The position numbers were made by a program, and so were the translations under genes. Shown here in pieces: positions 17,694 through 25,665 of a DNA stretch of 64,000 nt (the first letter of the stretch is position 1; the number at the start of each line of letters is the position of its first letter). The DNA comes from CAYRUP01 sp964489265 (GTDB lineage: Bacteria > Pseudomonadota > Gammaproteobacteria > DSM-16500). The notes under the pieces were generated by a model. It ran no database searches, was not told the DNA's origin, and saw nothing but the letters and a program-made list of their open reading frames with translations. The DNA is taken from NCBI GenBank assembly GCA_964489265.1, contig CAZAXX010000004.1, forward strand, positions 1-64,000. The letters are read 5' to 3'.

Positions 17694-17760
17694 GAGCGCT
17701 TTTTGCTCGAAGGATCTCCTTATATTTATCGGGAGATCCTTCACTTCGTTCAGGATGACA
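17683..17760. repeat. palindromic repeat shared by two convergent stop codons
   Basis: A variant full copy of the palindrome whose left arm carries an altered segment (GAGAGCGCTTTTTGCTCG) and whose right arm is intact. Its two ends supply the TGA stops of both flanking genes: 17691-17693 on the plus strand and 17750-17752 on the minus strand. Both proteins therefore end in Ser-Ser. It may also form a bidirectional transcript end. Confidence 0.92.
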
Positions 17761-19369
17761 TTGTTTCTACGCCTAAATAATCTTTGCCGTATTGATCCAA
17801 ATAATCTTTGTAATTACCCAAATAATTCTGCGCGCCATGTTGCTCAGTCAGCACCAATACACGCGTTGAAATGCTATCAATAAAATAACGATTATGACTT
17901 ACGAATAAAACGGCACCCGTAAACGCTTGAATGGCTTCAACCAATGCATCAATCGATTCAAGATCCAAATGGTTAGTTGGCTCATCAAAAATTAATACAT
18001 TGTGTTTTTCCAGTATCAATTTAGCCATCACCAACCGCGCAGATTCTCCACCACTTAACATAGCAATCTTTTTATCAACATCTGAGCCGCGAAATAACAC
18101 TTGCCCCAATACTTTTCTAATTTCCTGCGCTGGAGCCACAATATTATCTTCCATCCATTGCCAGACCGTTTGTTCAGGGACTAGTTGGGTACGATAATCC
18201 TGCGCAAAATAACCGATTTGCACGGTCTCACTCCATTCAAATAATCCTTTGTCTGATTTAATTTCGTTTAATAATATTTTCAGTAAAGTTGATTTACCAA
18301 TACCATTGGGCCCAATGATCGCGCATTTATCGCCGCGACCAATCGTAAACGTCACATCTCTTAACAATATTCGTTCGTCAAAATTTTTGTGAATGTTTTC
18401 AACTTTTATCACGGATTTTCCAGACGGTCGTTTGTGCTGAAAATTAAAATACGGTTTAAAAATATTGGAATCTTTAATTTCAACCAATTCGATACGATCA
18501 ATCATTTTTTGGCGAGATGCTGCTTGCGCTGCTTTACTGGCTTTCGCACCAAAGCGATCAACAAAACTTTGCAACGCTTCAATTTTCTTTTCCTGATTCT
18601 TCAATTCACTTTGTTTAAGACGCAAACGCTCTTCTTTAGCCACACCAAATTTATCGTAATTCCCTGGATAATCCGTCACTGTGTCATAATCAATATCGAG
18701 AATATGGGTGGATAAATTATTAAGAAAGCCTTTGTCGTGAGAAATAAAAACGAGCAATCCTTTGAAAGTCGTTTTCAAAAATTCTTCCAACCAGGCAATA
18801 GAAACAATATCCAAATGGTTAGTTGGTTCATCCAGCAACATGATATCGGGTTTTTGATACAACACTTGCGCCAATAAAACCCGTAGTTTATAGCCACCGG
18901 ACAATGCGCTGAGAGGACCATAATGAAATTTTTCTGCAATCCCCAAACCTAGCAATATTTTTTTTACTATGGATTCGGCTTCATAACCATTTTGTTGCAT
19001 GATGATTTCTTCTAATTCGCTTAGGCGATAACCATCTTGTTCAGTAAAATCTTCTTTCGTAAAAAGATTTTCTTTTTCAGTTAATGCATTCCATAAAATA
19101 GCATTACCACGAATAACAACATCAACCAGGCGGTTTTCTTCATAGCGGAAATGATCTTGCTTTAAGATTCCCACACTGACGCTTTTGGCTTTTTCAACGG
19201 AACCTTGGGTAGAGTGTTCTTCACCCGACAAAATTTTTAAAAAGGTCGATTTACCCGTTCCATTTGCCCCAACGACGCCATAACGCTCTGAAGGCAATAG
19301 GATTAAATCTACCTCTTTAAATAGTGATTTTTGCCCGAATTCCATGCCTATTCCACGTATATCTAACAT
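17750..19369 (-). CDS. ABC-F family ATPase (YbiT-like)
   Basis: A 539-residue soluble protein with two ABC ATPase domains and no membrane segment. The first Walker A is GANGTGKST (about 34-42) with signature LSGGY and Walker B LLDEPTNHLD. The second is GPNGIGKST with LSGGE and IFDEPTNHLD. Between them is the helical linker (FVDRFGAKASKAAQAASRQK), which resembles YbiT. ABC-F proteins bind the ribosomal E site and relieve stalled or inactive ribosomes. The reading frame ends within a palindromic repeat, giving the terminal residues Met-Ser-Ser. Confidence 0.93.
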   Translation of the reverse strand: MLDIRGIGMEFGQKSLFKEVDLILLPSERYGVVGANGTGKSTFLKILSGEEHSTQGSVEKAKSVSVGILKQDHFRYEENRLVDVVIRGNAILWNALTEKENLFTKEDFTEQDGYRLSELEEIIMQQNGYEAESIVKKILLGLGIAEKFHYGPLSALSGGYKLRVLLAQVLYQKPDIMLLDEPTNHLDIVSIAWLEEFLKTTFKGLLVFISHDKGFLNNLSTHILDIDYDTVTDYPGNYDKFGVAKEERLRLKQSELKNQEKKIEALQSFVDRFGAKASKAAQAASRQKMIDRIELVEIKDSNIFKPYFNFQHKRPSGKSVIKVENIHKNFDERILLRDVTFTIGRGDKCAIIGPNGIGKSTLLKILLNEIKSDKGLFEWSETVQIGYFAQDYRTQLVPEQTVWQWMEDNIVAPAQEIRKVLGQVLFRGSDVDKKIAMLSGGESARLVMAKLILEKHNVLIFDEPTNHLDLESIDALVEAIQAFTGAVLFVSHNRYFIDSISTRVLVLTEQHGAQNYLGNYKDYLDQYGKDYLGVETMSS

Positions 19370-19442
19370 TAACCTTGCCTCGTTGTGTATGAATAATTAG
19401 TTACCGCGGAAGTTTACCATTTTTTAGGCTGCTTGGGGGGAA

Positions 19443-20810
19443 TTATAGATACGCTGAATTATAGCGTTGTTTTATTTGGGATTTAAAACGACTGCTGAGC
19501 AATAGCACATTAAAACCAGCACCAACGACCATCCCCCACCAAAAACCGACACCACCTATTTTAAAACCAACTGCGAGTAGATATCCGATTGGGATGGCAA
19601 TAAACCAAAAACTGATGACTGAGGTAATAAGCGCGACCTTCGTGTCGCGTAAGCCGCGTAATGCGCCAAAAAAGGCAATTCGGGTTGCTTCTAAAATTTG
19701 AAATACTGCACTGACTACAAATATATTTTTAATATCCTCAACTAACGCAAAATTATGCACATTATGAATATTAAAATCGATTGAAATCAAAATATCTGGG
19801 GACGTCCAATAAATAATACCCATCACACTTGAACAAGCTATTGCAATAGAAATTCCAATATAGGCGGCTTTTTCTGCGGCAGCACTTTGCTGCGCGCCAA
19901 TCAAATGTCCCATTCGCACTGTGATTGCTTGGGCGATGGAAAACATCATGGACATGAGCAATCCCAGATATTGCAGAGCAATTTGATTTGCCGCTTGCAT
20001 TTGGGTTCCAAACAACCCCATGAGTAATATCAACGCGAAGAAAAAACCGACTTCAACGCAATACATAATACCCATTGGCACGCCAATTTGTATTAATTCC
20101 CATAAATAAGACGGTTTATGAAATTTGAAAATATAACGAAAGTGATTTCGATATTGTTTGTTTGTGACGATATAAATAAATAATAAAATAAAATTGATCC
20201 AGTAGCTTGCCGTCAAACCCCAGCCTGCGCCTGCAATTCCCAAAGCAGGAAAACCGAATTTACCGAAAATTAAGATGTAACTGCAAAGAATACTAATTGA
20301 GACAGCCAAGATAGAAAAGACCAGAATCACTCGCGCATGACCAAGTCCCATGATCACATCGAGACAAGCCACCATCAAATAATCAGCGAGCAATCCCCAA
20401 GCCAATGCGTGTAAATAAGATGTAGCGAGATTGACAACCGCAGCTGATTGTCCAAACAATAAAAATAGCGAAGCCGAGTTCCAAAATAGAATGAATGAAG
20501 GAATGACTAACACAACTGCCAAGAACAAACCATCGCGTGCAACAAGCGCAATCCCCTCTTGATTTTTTGCACCGTGTTTATGCGCAATTAAGATATTGAT
20601 TGAGCTTAATATTCCAAACAGTATTGCGGCAATTACGCCGAATAACCAACTGACCAATGAGCCTGCGGCTAATACTTCAGCGCCCAAGCGTGCTAAAAAT
20701 AATGTCTCAAAAAACCAGACTGCTGATTGCACTATGCCATTTAATGCCAGTGGAATCGCGAGTCTAATCAATGGATAAAAATCATTTCGAATCGAGACAG
20801 TATTTTTCAT
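19443..20810 (-). CDS. MATE family efflux transporter
   Basis: A 455-residue protein with 12 predicted membrane helices in two MatE repeats. Typical features are IPLALNGIVQSAVWFFETLFLARLG at the start, GLGHARVILV before the middle, and FGALRGLRDTKVALITS in the second half. It should extrude cationic compounds using a Na+ or H+ gradient. It lies 73 bp upstream of the ABC-F gene on the same strand, so it may be cotranscribed, and it is divergent from the DUF3775 gene. Confidence 0.9.
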   Translation of the reverse strand: MKNTVSIRNDFYPLIRLAIPLALNGIVQSAVWFFETLFLARLGAEVLAAGSLVSWLFGVIAAILFGILSSINILIAHKHGAKNQEGIALVARDGLFLAVVLVIPSFILFWNSASLFLLFGQSAAVVNLATSYLHALAWGLLADYLMVACLDVIMGLGHARVILVFSILAVSISILCSYILIFGKFGFPALGIAGAGWGLTASYWINFILLFIYIVTNKQYRNHFRYIFKFHKPSYLWELIQIGVPMGIMYCVEVGFFFALILLMGLFGTQMQAANQIALQYLGLLMSMMFSIAQAITVRMGHLIGAQQSAAAEKAAYIGISIAIACSSVMGIIYWTSPDILISIDFNIHNVHNFALVEDIKNIFVVSAVFQILEATRIAFFGALRGLRDTKVALITSVISFWFIAIPIGYLLAVGFKIGGVGFWWGMVVGAGFNVLLLSSRFKSQIKQRYNSAYL

Positions 20811-20931
20811 ATTTTATTGTATCACTGTCTGCAAGTTTAAAATTTGACGCATTCATGCAAAAAAGCGCCCAACTCGCTCTTTTTAATTTATGTTAATATT
20901 TAATTATTGCTTTTGTGAAATGGAGATGCGC

Positions 20932-21327
20932 ATGTTTAATTTGAATAATGAAATAATTTGGGGAATCATTTCAAAAGCAAAAGAGATTGGCATGGAAGAT
21001 TCACGCTACATTGAAGGTGATCCCTCTAGCCCTGAAACTCCTGATTTCAAAGAAATATTAGCTGAAGATAAAGAAGATTTAACTAACCTCGAATTAAAAA
21101 ATGCTATCAATGAGCTTGAGCCTGATCAACAAAAAGAATTGGTCGCTTTATTATTTATTGGGCGGGGCGATTATGATAAAGATCAATGGCGAGATGCGAT
21201 AAGAGAAGCTGGTAATATTCCGCAGCGCAGACGCACCGAATATTTAGTATCAAATCCCCTGTTTGCTGATTACTTGCAAGAGGCTTTATCGAAATTTGGT
21301 TTTTCTGCTGCTGAAGATGGTGAATAA
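20932..21327 (+). CDS. DUF3775 domain protein
   Basis: A 131-residue acidic cytosolic protein that matches the DUF3775 pattern: an N-terminal helix (IIWGIISKAKEIG), an acidic middle, ELEPDQQKELVALLFIGRGDYDKDQW, and NPLFADYLQEALSKFGFS at the C-terminus. The family has no known function. Among three close ATGs I prefer the one at 20932, six bases after TGGAG. Confidence 0.75.
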   Translation: MFNLNNEIIWGIISKAKEIGMEDSRYIEGDPSSPETPDFKEILAEDKEDLTNLELKNAINELEPDQQKELVALLFIGRGDYDKDQWRDAIREAGNIPQRRRTEYLVSNPLFADYLQEALSKFGFSAAEDGE

Positions 21328-21404
21328 CGCGCTAAATAAATTATTTCAGTCTGGCGACAATTGTTTATAATGGCGCTCTATTTCATGGATAGAGGAAAGC
21401 TCAA

Positions 21405-22913
21405 TTGAAAGCATTAGTCGCAACTGTTAATTGTTTGTTATTAGTCGATTTACAAACCAAATTTGTCAAAATAATTGAGTCAAATCGTCCCGAATACTAT
21501 GGTATTTCATGGTGGGGAAATACAGATTCTTTGGTGCTAAGTCACTCTGGTTTAGCGAATGATAGTTTAGTTGATATGGAAACTTATATTTGCTCTGAGA
21601 AAGGTTATCTTTCCTTTGGCAAACCAACTACGCAGCCCTTTTTATCGCAACCACATCAAATTTTATGTGCGCCAAATCATTGGGTTATCACGACAAATAC
21701 AGGCAGAAATTGTGTGACTCTGTACGATCCAAGCAATGGATTTTACAAAGATATTCGCGTCAATGATGTGAATTGGGATCGTTTAGACCGCGATAATACC
21801 TGTGGCGAACATTTCAATTCCATTTATTTAAAAAATAATCGTCTTTATGTATTAGCGCATCGCTTCAAAAAAGTGTCTGAAGTGCTTGAATTTTCCTATC
21901 CTGATTGTGTTTTAATAGAAAAATATATCACTAAACAAAGATCTGGTTTACATAATATCTGGGTTGATGATGCGGGCAATATGCTTGCTTGTAATTCGAA
22001 TTCCGGCGAATTAATTGAACTTAAAACGAATGAAACTTTATGGACACCGGCTATCTCTTATTATTCGCGAGGATTAGCCGCGACAACGGATATTATTGTT
22101 GTTGGCGACAGCCAAAATACGGCGCGTGCAAATCGGAGTACTTCGCCGAGTGAATTGTGGATTATTGATAGAAAAACATTTATGACATTGGATCATATCT
22201 CATTAGGTCCTTTTGGATCCGTGCATGAAGTTCGTCTGGTCGATGTCCCTGATGAAGCGCATCATAATACGATATTTGCCGGCTTAGACAATTTAGAAAA
22301 AAATATTGAAGCGCGCCAGTGCCCTGGTAATAACAAATTAAAACAGAGCCAGACATGTCAAGCCAATCGTCACCTTTTACAAAATTTTGATTATGTAGCA
22401 AATAGCTGGATTATGAATGAAGAAGAATGGTTAGCGCCTAAAGATGAAGGATTTACTCTGGCTCTCGCAAAAGAAACTTTCAGCGATAATTATACTGCTT
22501 CACTCGATTATTTTTTCCCTGAGTCGGCTACGTTATCCAGCCAGAATATTAGCCTGGTTGTAGGTTATCGTGGTAGTGATGATACCAATATGATTGCCAT
22601 TTTAATTCTTCATGCGAAGGGAGATGAAAATGCGTGCGTCGCTTTATGGATCAATACATCGGGTATCTGGGAACCCCAATGCATTTTGATTCCAGAGGTC
22701 CCTAAACAAGGGAAATTATCTGTGTCACGTCAAGGAAATAAACTTGTTATTACTTGCAATGACTTCTCCCCTGTTACTAAAAAGCTGGATTCAAAGACAT
22801 TGGATGGTGCAGTTGGGGTGCGCTGCCTGGGATCTCAATTTAAGAATTTTGCTGTGGTAAAAAATCCTGAGAAAATTAAATCAGGTTGGTTTAAGCGGTC
22901 ATTACCCGCTTAA
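21405..22913 (+). CDS. beta-propeller-like protein with C-terminal beta-sandwich domain
   Basis: A 502-residue cytosolic protein. Residues 1-310 form repeated beta segments, such as LLVDLQTKFVKIIES, NTGRNCVTLYDP, HNIWVDDAGNMLACNSNSGELIEL and ELWIIDRKTFMTLDHISLG, and look like a six- or seven-bladed NHL/SMP-30-type propeller. Residues 345-490 (FSDNYTASLDYFFPES, GNKLVITCNDFS, GAVGVRCLGSQFKNFAV) resemble a LamG/concanavalin-like sandwich. The start is TTG, nine bases after AGAGGAAAGC. It overlaps the convergent tonB-like gene by 4 bp. The function is unknown; binding of a sugar or protein is plausible. Confidence 0.6.
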   Translation: MKALVATVNCLLLVDLQTKFVKIIESNRPEYYGISWWGNTDSLVLSHSGLANDSLVDMETYICSEKGYLSFGKPTTQPFLSQPHQILCAPNHWVITTNTGRNCVTLYDPSNGFYKDIRVNDVNWDRLDRDNTCGEHFNSIYLKNNRLYVLAHRFKKVSEVLEFSYPDCVLIEKYITKQRSGLHNIWVDDAGNMLACNSNSGELIELKTNETLWTPAISYYSRGLAATTDIIVVGDSQNTARANRSTSPSELWIIDRKTFMTLDHISLGPFGSVHEVRLVDVPDEAHHNTIFAGLDNLEKNIEARQCPGNNKLKQSQTCQANRHLLQNFDYVANSWIMNEEEWLAPKDEGFTLALAKETFSDNYTASLDYFFPESATLSSQNISLVVGYRGSDDTNMIAILILHAKGDENACVALWINTSGIWEPQCILIPEVPKQGKLSVSRQGNKLVITCNDFSPVTKKLDSKTLDGAVGVRCLGSQFKNFAVVKNPEKIKSGWFKRSLPA

Positions 22914-23638
22914 TCAAAAATAAACCCAATCAAAAACTCCTTAGGTTCCTTTAAAAATTTATTTGCGCCTACCACCGTAGGCGCTTCATTAATCGCATAA
23001 AGCGCTGCTCGATTAAAATCTTCATTTTCACTAGACCGCACAATTTGCACATCCGAATAATAACCTTCTGGATGAAGAACCAGACGGACATAAACACGGC
23101 CAGTCACACCAAAAACGCCCGCGATGTGTGGATAGCTAAAATGTGCTGAGAGCGAACGACCAAGCAACTTGATTAATGGATCCACTATTCTGCTTGGATC
23201 GCCAATTAATAAAATCGGTTCTTCGGCACGCGTATTACTTAATGCAGCGCTTGCGTAATCGTTTTGAATCGCTGCACGCGACATACTTAATATCGATGGT
23301 TGTCTTGCCGCACTACTCTTATTAATTCCATATTTTGATTCAGGCAGTGGTTTTTCATTCGAAGGTGCTTTGGTTGTCGGCGGAGTGAGTTTTGCCGGCG
23401 ACGTCGCTTGGGAAGAGTTTTTCGCGAGTGTAGGCTTTATTGAACCGGAATAAACGTAAGAAGGAACATAATGCTGGGCTTGTTGCCGTGGAACTTGATA
23501 TGGCACTTTATGATCTTTACCTTCTGGAAGAAAAACAAGGTCAGTCGTAATAAGTAATAAAAATAGAATATGCAGAACCAGTGCGATCCAAAAGCTATAA
23601 CGAAATAATTTTTTAGTGATGGTATGTTGCATAGTCAC
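22910..23638 (-). CDS. TonB-family energy transducer
   Basis: A 242-residue protein with one N-terminal membrane helix (residues 13-32), a Pro/Lys/Ser-rich periplasmic stalk (about 40-120) and a C-terminal TonB domain. The domain shows FSYPHIAGVFGVTGRVYVRL, VLHPEGYYSDVQIVRSSENEDFNRAALYAINEA. TonB proteins transmit proton-motive force from ExbB-ExbD to outer-membrane receptors. No exbB/exbD or receptor gene is in the window. It lies 6 bp downstream of the thymidine kinase gene and is probably in its operon. Confidence 0.8.
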   Translation of the reverse strand: MTMQHTITKKLFRYSFWIALVLHILFLLLITTDLVFLPEGKDHKVPYQVPRQQAQHYVPSYVYSGSIKPTLAKNSSQATSPAKLTPPTTKAPSNEKPLPESKYGINKSSAARQPSILSMSRAAIQNDYASAALSNTRAEEPILLIGDPSRIVDPLIKLLGRSLSAHFSYPHIAGVFGVTGRVYVRLVLHPEGYYSDVQIVRSSENEDFNRAALYAINEAPTVVGANKFLKEPKEFLIGFIFD

Positions 23639-23644
23639 ACTCCA

Positions 23645-24217
23645 TCATGCCTTGTTATAATGCTTTCGACACAGTGAAATATATCGTTCATTACCGCCAA
23701 TTTGTACTTGCTCACCGCTTTTGATAACTTTCCCCTCTGCATTAATGCGCGCATTCATTGTCGCTTTTTTCCCGCAATGACAGATTGTTTTAATCTCACT
23801 TAAATTATCAGCCCAAATTAACAGGTACAGACTCCCCTCAAACGGTTCGCCGCGAAAATCGCTACGCAAGCCATAGGTCAAAACGGGCAAATTTAATTGA
23901 TCGACAATTTCGGTAAGTTGAATGACTTGTTGCTTCGTTAAGAATTGCGCCTCATCAACAAGCACACAGGCAAGCTTTGGATTATGCTGTAATTGGTTTT
24001 TGGTATATTCAAATAAATTCAACGAATGATCAAAAGAGACCGCATCTGAGCTAAGACCAATGCGTGAAGATATTTTATCTAGACCAAACCGATTATCAAT
24101 CGATGGTGTAAAGAGTAATGTTGCCATTCCCTTTTCTTGGTAATTATAGGAAGACTGTAATAGGACCGTACTTTTGCCGGCATTCATGGCGGAATAATAG
24201 AAATATAGTTTAGCCAC
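23645..24217 (-). CDS. tdk: thymidine kinase (type II)
   Basis: A 190-residue enzyme with the P-loop SAMNAGKSTVLLQ near the N-terminus, the Walker B/DEAQF motif (VLVDEAQFLTKQQV), the lasso/zinc region with CHCGKKATMNAR and a final CRKHYNKA. It phosphorylates thymidine in the salvage pathway. The start is GTG, preceded by AGGATATCCT. The tonB-like gene follows after 6 bp, an unusual partner. Confidence 0.95.
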   Translation of the reverse strand: MAKLYFYYSAMNAGKSTVLLQSSYNYQEKGMATLLFTPSIDNRFGLDKISSRIGLSSDAVSFDHSLNLFEYTKNQLQHNPKLACVLVDEAQFLTKQQVIQLTEIVDQLNLPVLTYGLRSDFRGEPFEGSLYLLIWADNLSEIKTICHCGKKATMNARINAEGKVIKSGEQVQIGGNERYISLCRKHYNKA

Positions 24218-24256
24218 AGGATATCCTATATTGTGTTTTGCTCAACAAAACAATTG

Positions 24257-24326
24257 TGTCATCCTGAACGAAGTGAAGGATCTCCGCACTATAATATGGA
24301 GATCCTTCACTTCGTTCAGGATGACA
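24257..24326. repeat. 70-bp palindromic repeat, full copy
   Basis: Both arms are intact (TGTCATCCTGAACGAAG and its complement) around a loop containing GCACTATAATAT. It lies between the tdk start and the stop of the small basic protein gene. Confidence 0.95.
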
Positions 24327-24331
24327 AAGGC

Positions 24332-24430
24332 CTATTTCTTTTTCTTTTCACGCTTTGCAGCGCGCTTTTCATCTAAAGATCTAGTCGCCTTTTTTTTCGT
24401 TTCTTTTTTCTGGTTTTGCGATTTAGCCAT
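24332..24430 (-). CDS. small lysine-rich protein (32 aa)
   Basis: A short frame, ATG at 24428-24430, preceded by AAAGGAGAAAACT, a strong ribosome site. The product begins MAKSQNQKKE and ends AAKREKKKK; over a third of its residues are Lys or Arg. It is probably a nucleic-acid-binding or ribosome-associated peptide, but no family can be named. The stop lies 6 bp from a palindromic repeat. Confidence 0.6.
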   Translation of the reverse strand: MAKSQNQKKETKKKATRSLDEKRAAKREKKKK

Positions 24431-24576
24431 AGTTTTCTCCTTTAAAAATTAACTACCCGGCTTTAAGTTTACTCATTTTGAATGAATAAGCCATTATTAA
24501 TTTCTATTACTAATTATTTTATAAAGGGATCTTATAAAGGGATTTTGCAAAAGGGAAAATACAGAGGAATAACTTA

Positions 24577-24642
24577 ATGACAAAAACGGCACGGCTACAA
24601 CAAGAAAGAGAGTCAAATCTGACTATTAGGTTCTGTCCTTAA
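24577..24642 (+). pseudogene. possible truncated gene start (21 aa) running into the MITE-like hairpin
   Basis: ATG at 24577 follows ACAGAGGAATAACTTA, a plausible ribosome site. It reads MTKTARLQQERESNLTIRFCP before a stop located inside the hairpin element. The last residues come from the element's terminal repeat, so the original gene may have been interrupted there. A chance ORF is equally possible. Confidence 0.25.
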
Positions 24643-24704
24643 AACTTCCCCGCTGCGAAAGGAAACCTTCTTTTCGCATTGAAGAACCGTTTGACAGAGC
24701 CTAA
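24626..24704. mobile_element. MITE-like nested hairpin (79 bp)
   Basis: The ends TTAGGTTCTGTC (24626-24637) and GACAGAGCCTAA (24693-24704) are inverted copies with one mismatch. An inner stem, GCGAAAGGAA (24655-24664) with TTCTTTTCGC (24668-24677), has one mismatch and a 3-base loop. It has no coding capacity. The GGTTCTGTC-type end resembles IS terminal repeats, so this may be a non-autonomous element; a structured RNA is the alternative. Confidence 0.5.
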
Positions 24705-24728
24705 GCTTGCATTTAAATATAAAGGCAT

Positions 24729-24921
24729 TTAAATGAAAGCAACATCGGACTGCCTCTCTTCCCTATAAGTTTCACACTTCCCAAGTTCAGCTAGTAACTC
24801 ACATACAGCAATGGCATCCTTACCAGCATTGGGACAGTAAACTAAGCTAGAAACAGTTGAATTCTTCCATTTCAAGCTTAAAGTTACGTCGAATGATCCA
24901 TTCTCACAGTAACTATAATTA
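24729..24921 (-). pseudogene. start-less coding-like fragment
   Basis: On the minus strand a frame stays open for about 65-70 codons to a TAA at 24729-24731. It has a natural-looking composition (for example NGSFDVTLSLKWKNSTV and AIAVCELLAELGKCETY) and no ATG or GTG start. Its upstream end runs into the H1-like gene in another frame. It may be the 3' remnant of a lost gene. Confidence 0.3.
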
Positions 24922-25149
24922 TTTCTTAGCTTTTCGTTTAACTCTACGTTTTACTTTTGCTTTGCCAACTTTAGCTTTAACCTTACGTCTTACTTTTGCT
25001 TTGCCAACTTTAGCTTTAACCTTGCGTTTCACTTTTCGTTTAGCAACTTTAGCTTTAACTTTTGCTCTTACTTTTGCTTTTACAACTTTAGCTTTGACTC
25101 TACGTTTCACTTTAGCTTTAGCAACTTTAGCTTTCACTTTAGCTTTCAT
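24919..25149 (-). CDS. histone H1-like Lys/Ala/Val repeat protein
   Basis: A 76-residue protein built almost wholly from KAKVK, KRKVK and RRKVK units, with no acidic residues. Such tails bind DNA backbone and compact nucleoids, as in the H1-like proteins of Chlamydia and Coxiella. I chose the ATG at 25149, which follows GAGGGTGACATT; an upstream frame would add 17 unrelated residues. The DNA itself is a tandem array of imperfect repeats of about 39 bp (CTTTGCCAACTTTAGCTTTA on the plus strand), prone to length change. A second Lys-rich H1-like gene lies at 31260. Confidence 0.8.
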   Translation of the reverse strand: MKAKVKAKVAKAKVKRRVKAKVVKAKVRAKVKAKVAKRKVKRKVKAKVGKAKVRRKVKAKVGKAKVKRRVKRKAKK

Positions 25150-25407
25150 AATGTCACCCTCAATAAAATTAATGAGTTGTACAGGAAAAGTATAACACAA
25201 TTATTTCTAAATGAAATAACTGAAAAAAAAGTCTGAACTTAAATTTGTTATGACGATACAAAACGGCAAGATAGCGTGATTTCTTTCAGGGTAATTACTA
25301 ATTTGCATTGTGGTAGTTCTGACAATACATGGTAAGTTCACTCATAAATAGAAATGTTGTGTTGCAACGAAAAAAGCTTAAAAATAGCTGAAATCCAACA
25401 AATTTTA

Positions 25408-25433
25408 GGGCACTGACTTCCTCGTCAATGCCC
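25408..25433 (-). terminator. hairpin downstream of DUF1328 gene
   Basis: GGGCACTGAC (25408-25417) pairs with GTCAATGCCC (25424-25433) with one mismatch around a 6-base loop. Read on the minus strand it follows the DUF1328 stop by about 8 bp and is followed by TAAAATTT. This is a weak intrinsic terminator. Confidence 0.5.
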
Positions 25434-25440
25434 AATATGG

Positions 25441-25608
25441 TTACCCTCTACGATTAAATAAATGCATCAACAACGATACGACAAACAAGATGAGGAAGAT
25501 AAAAAAGAGAATTTTAGCAATGCCAGCAGCCTGTGCTGCTATGCTGCTGAAACCTAAAATACCCGCAATGATTGCCACAACGAGGAAAAGCAAAACCCAA
25601 TTTAGCAT
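25441..25608 (-). CDS. DUF1328 small membrane protein (copy 1)
   Basis: A 55-residue protein with two membrane helices: MLNWVLLFLVVAIIAGILGF, then AAGIAKILFFIFLILFVVSLL. The GFSSIAAQAAGIAKILF segment is the DUF1328 (YtjA-like) signature. AAAAGGAATTAACT precedes the ATG. Family members are small stress-linked inner-membrane proteins of unknown function. A paralog lies at 35676. Confidence 0.85.
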   Translation of the reverse strand: MLNWVLLFLVVAIIAGILGFSSIAAQAAGIAKILFFIFLILFVVSLLMHLFNRRG

Positions 25609-25665
25609 AGTTAATTCCTTTTAAAGTAAATCCAACATAATAGTAACCTAAGCAGAACTAACATG

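Larger units (their letters stand above)
24431..24918. other. gene-poor intergenic region with decayed fragments
   Basis: No intact gene is visible. The region holds a short open frame with a ribosome site (24577-24642), a MITE-like nested hairpin (24626-24704), a direct repeat GCATTTAAAT at 24709 and 24725, and a start-less open frame on the minus strand (24729-24921). It looks like a scar of past insertions. Confidence 0.5.

Noticed and set aside
24857..25195. Plus-strand open frame of 112 codons opposite the H1-like gene
   Set aside because: It is the antisense of a Lys/Ala/Val repeat array and reads as a Leu/Phe/Thr repeat; the minus-strand gene has the ribosome site.
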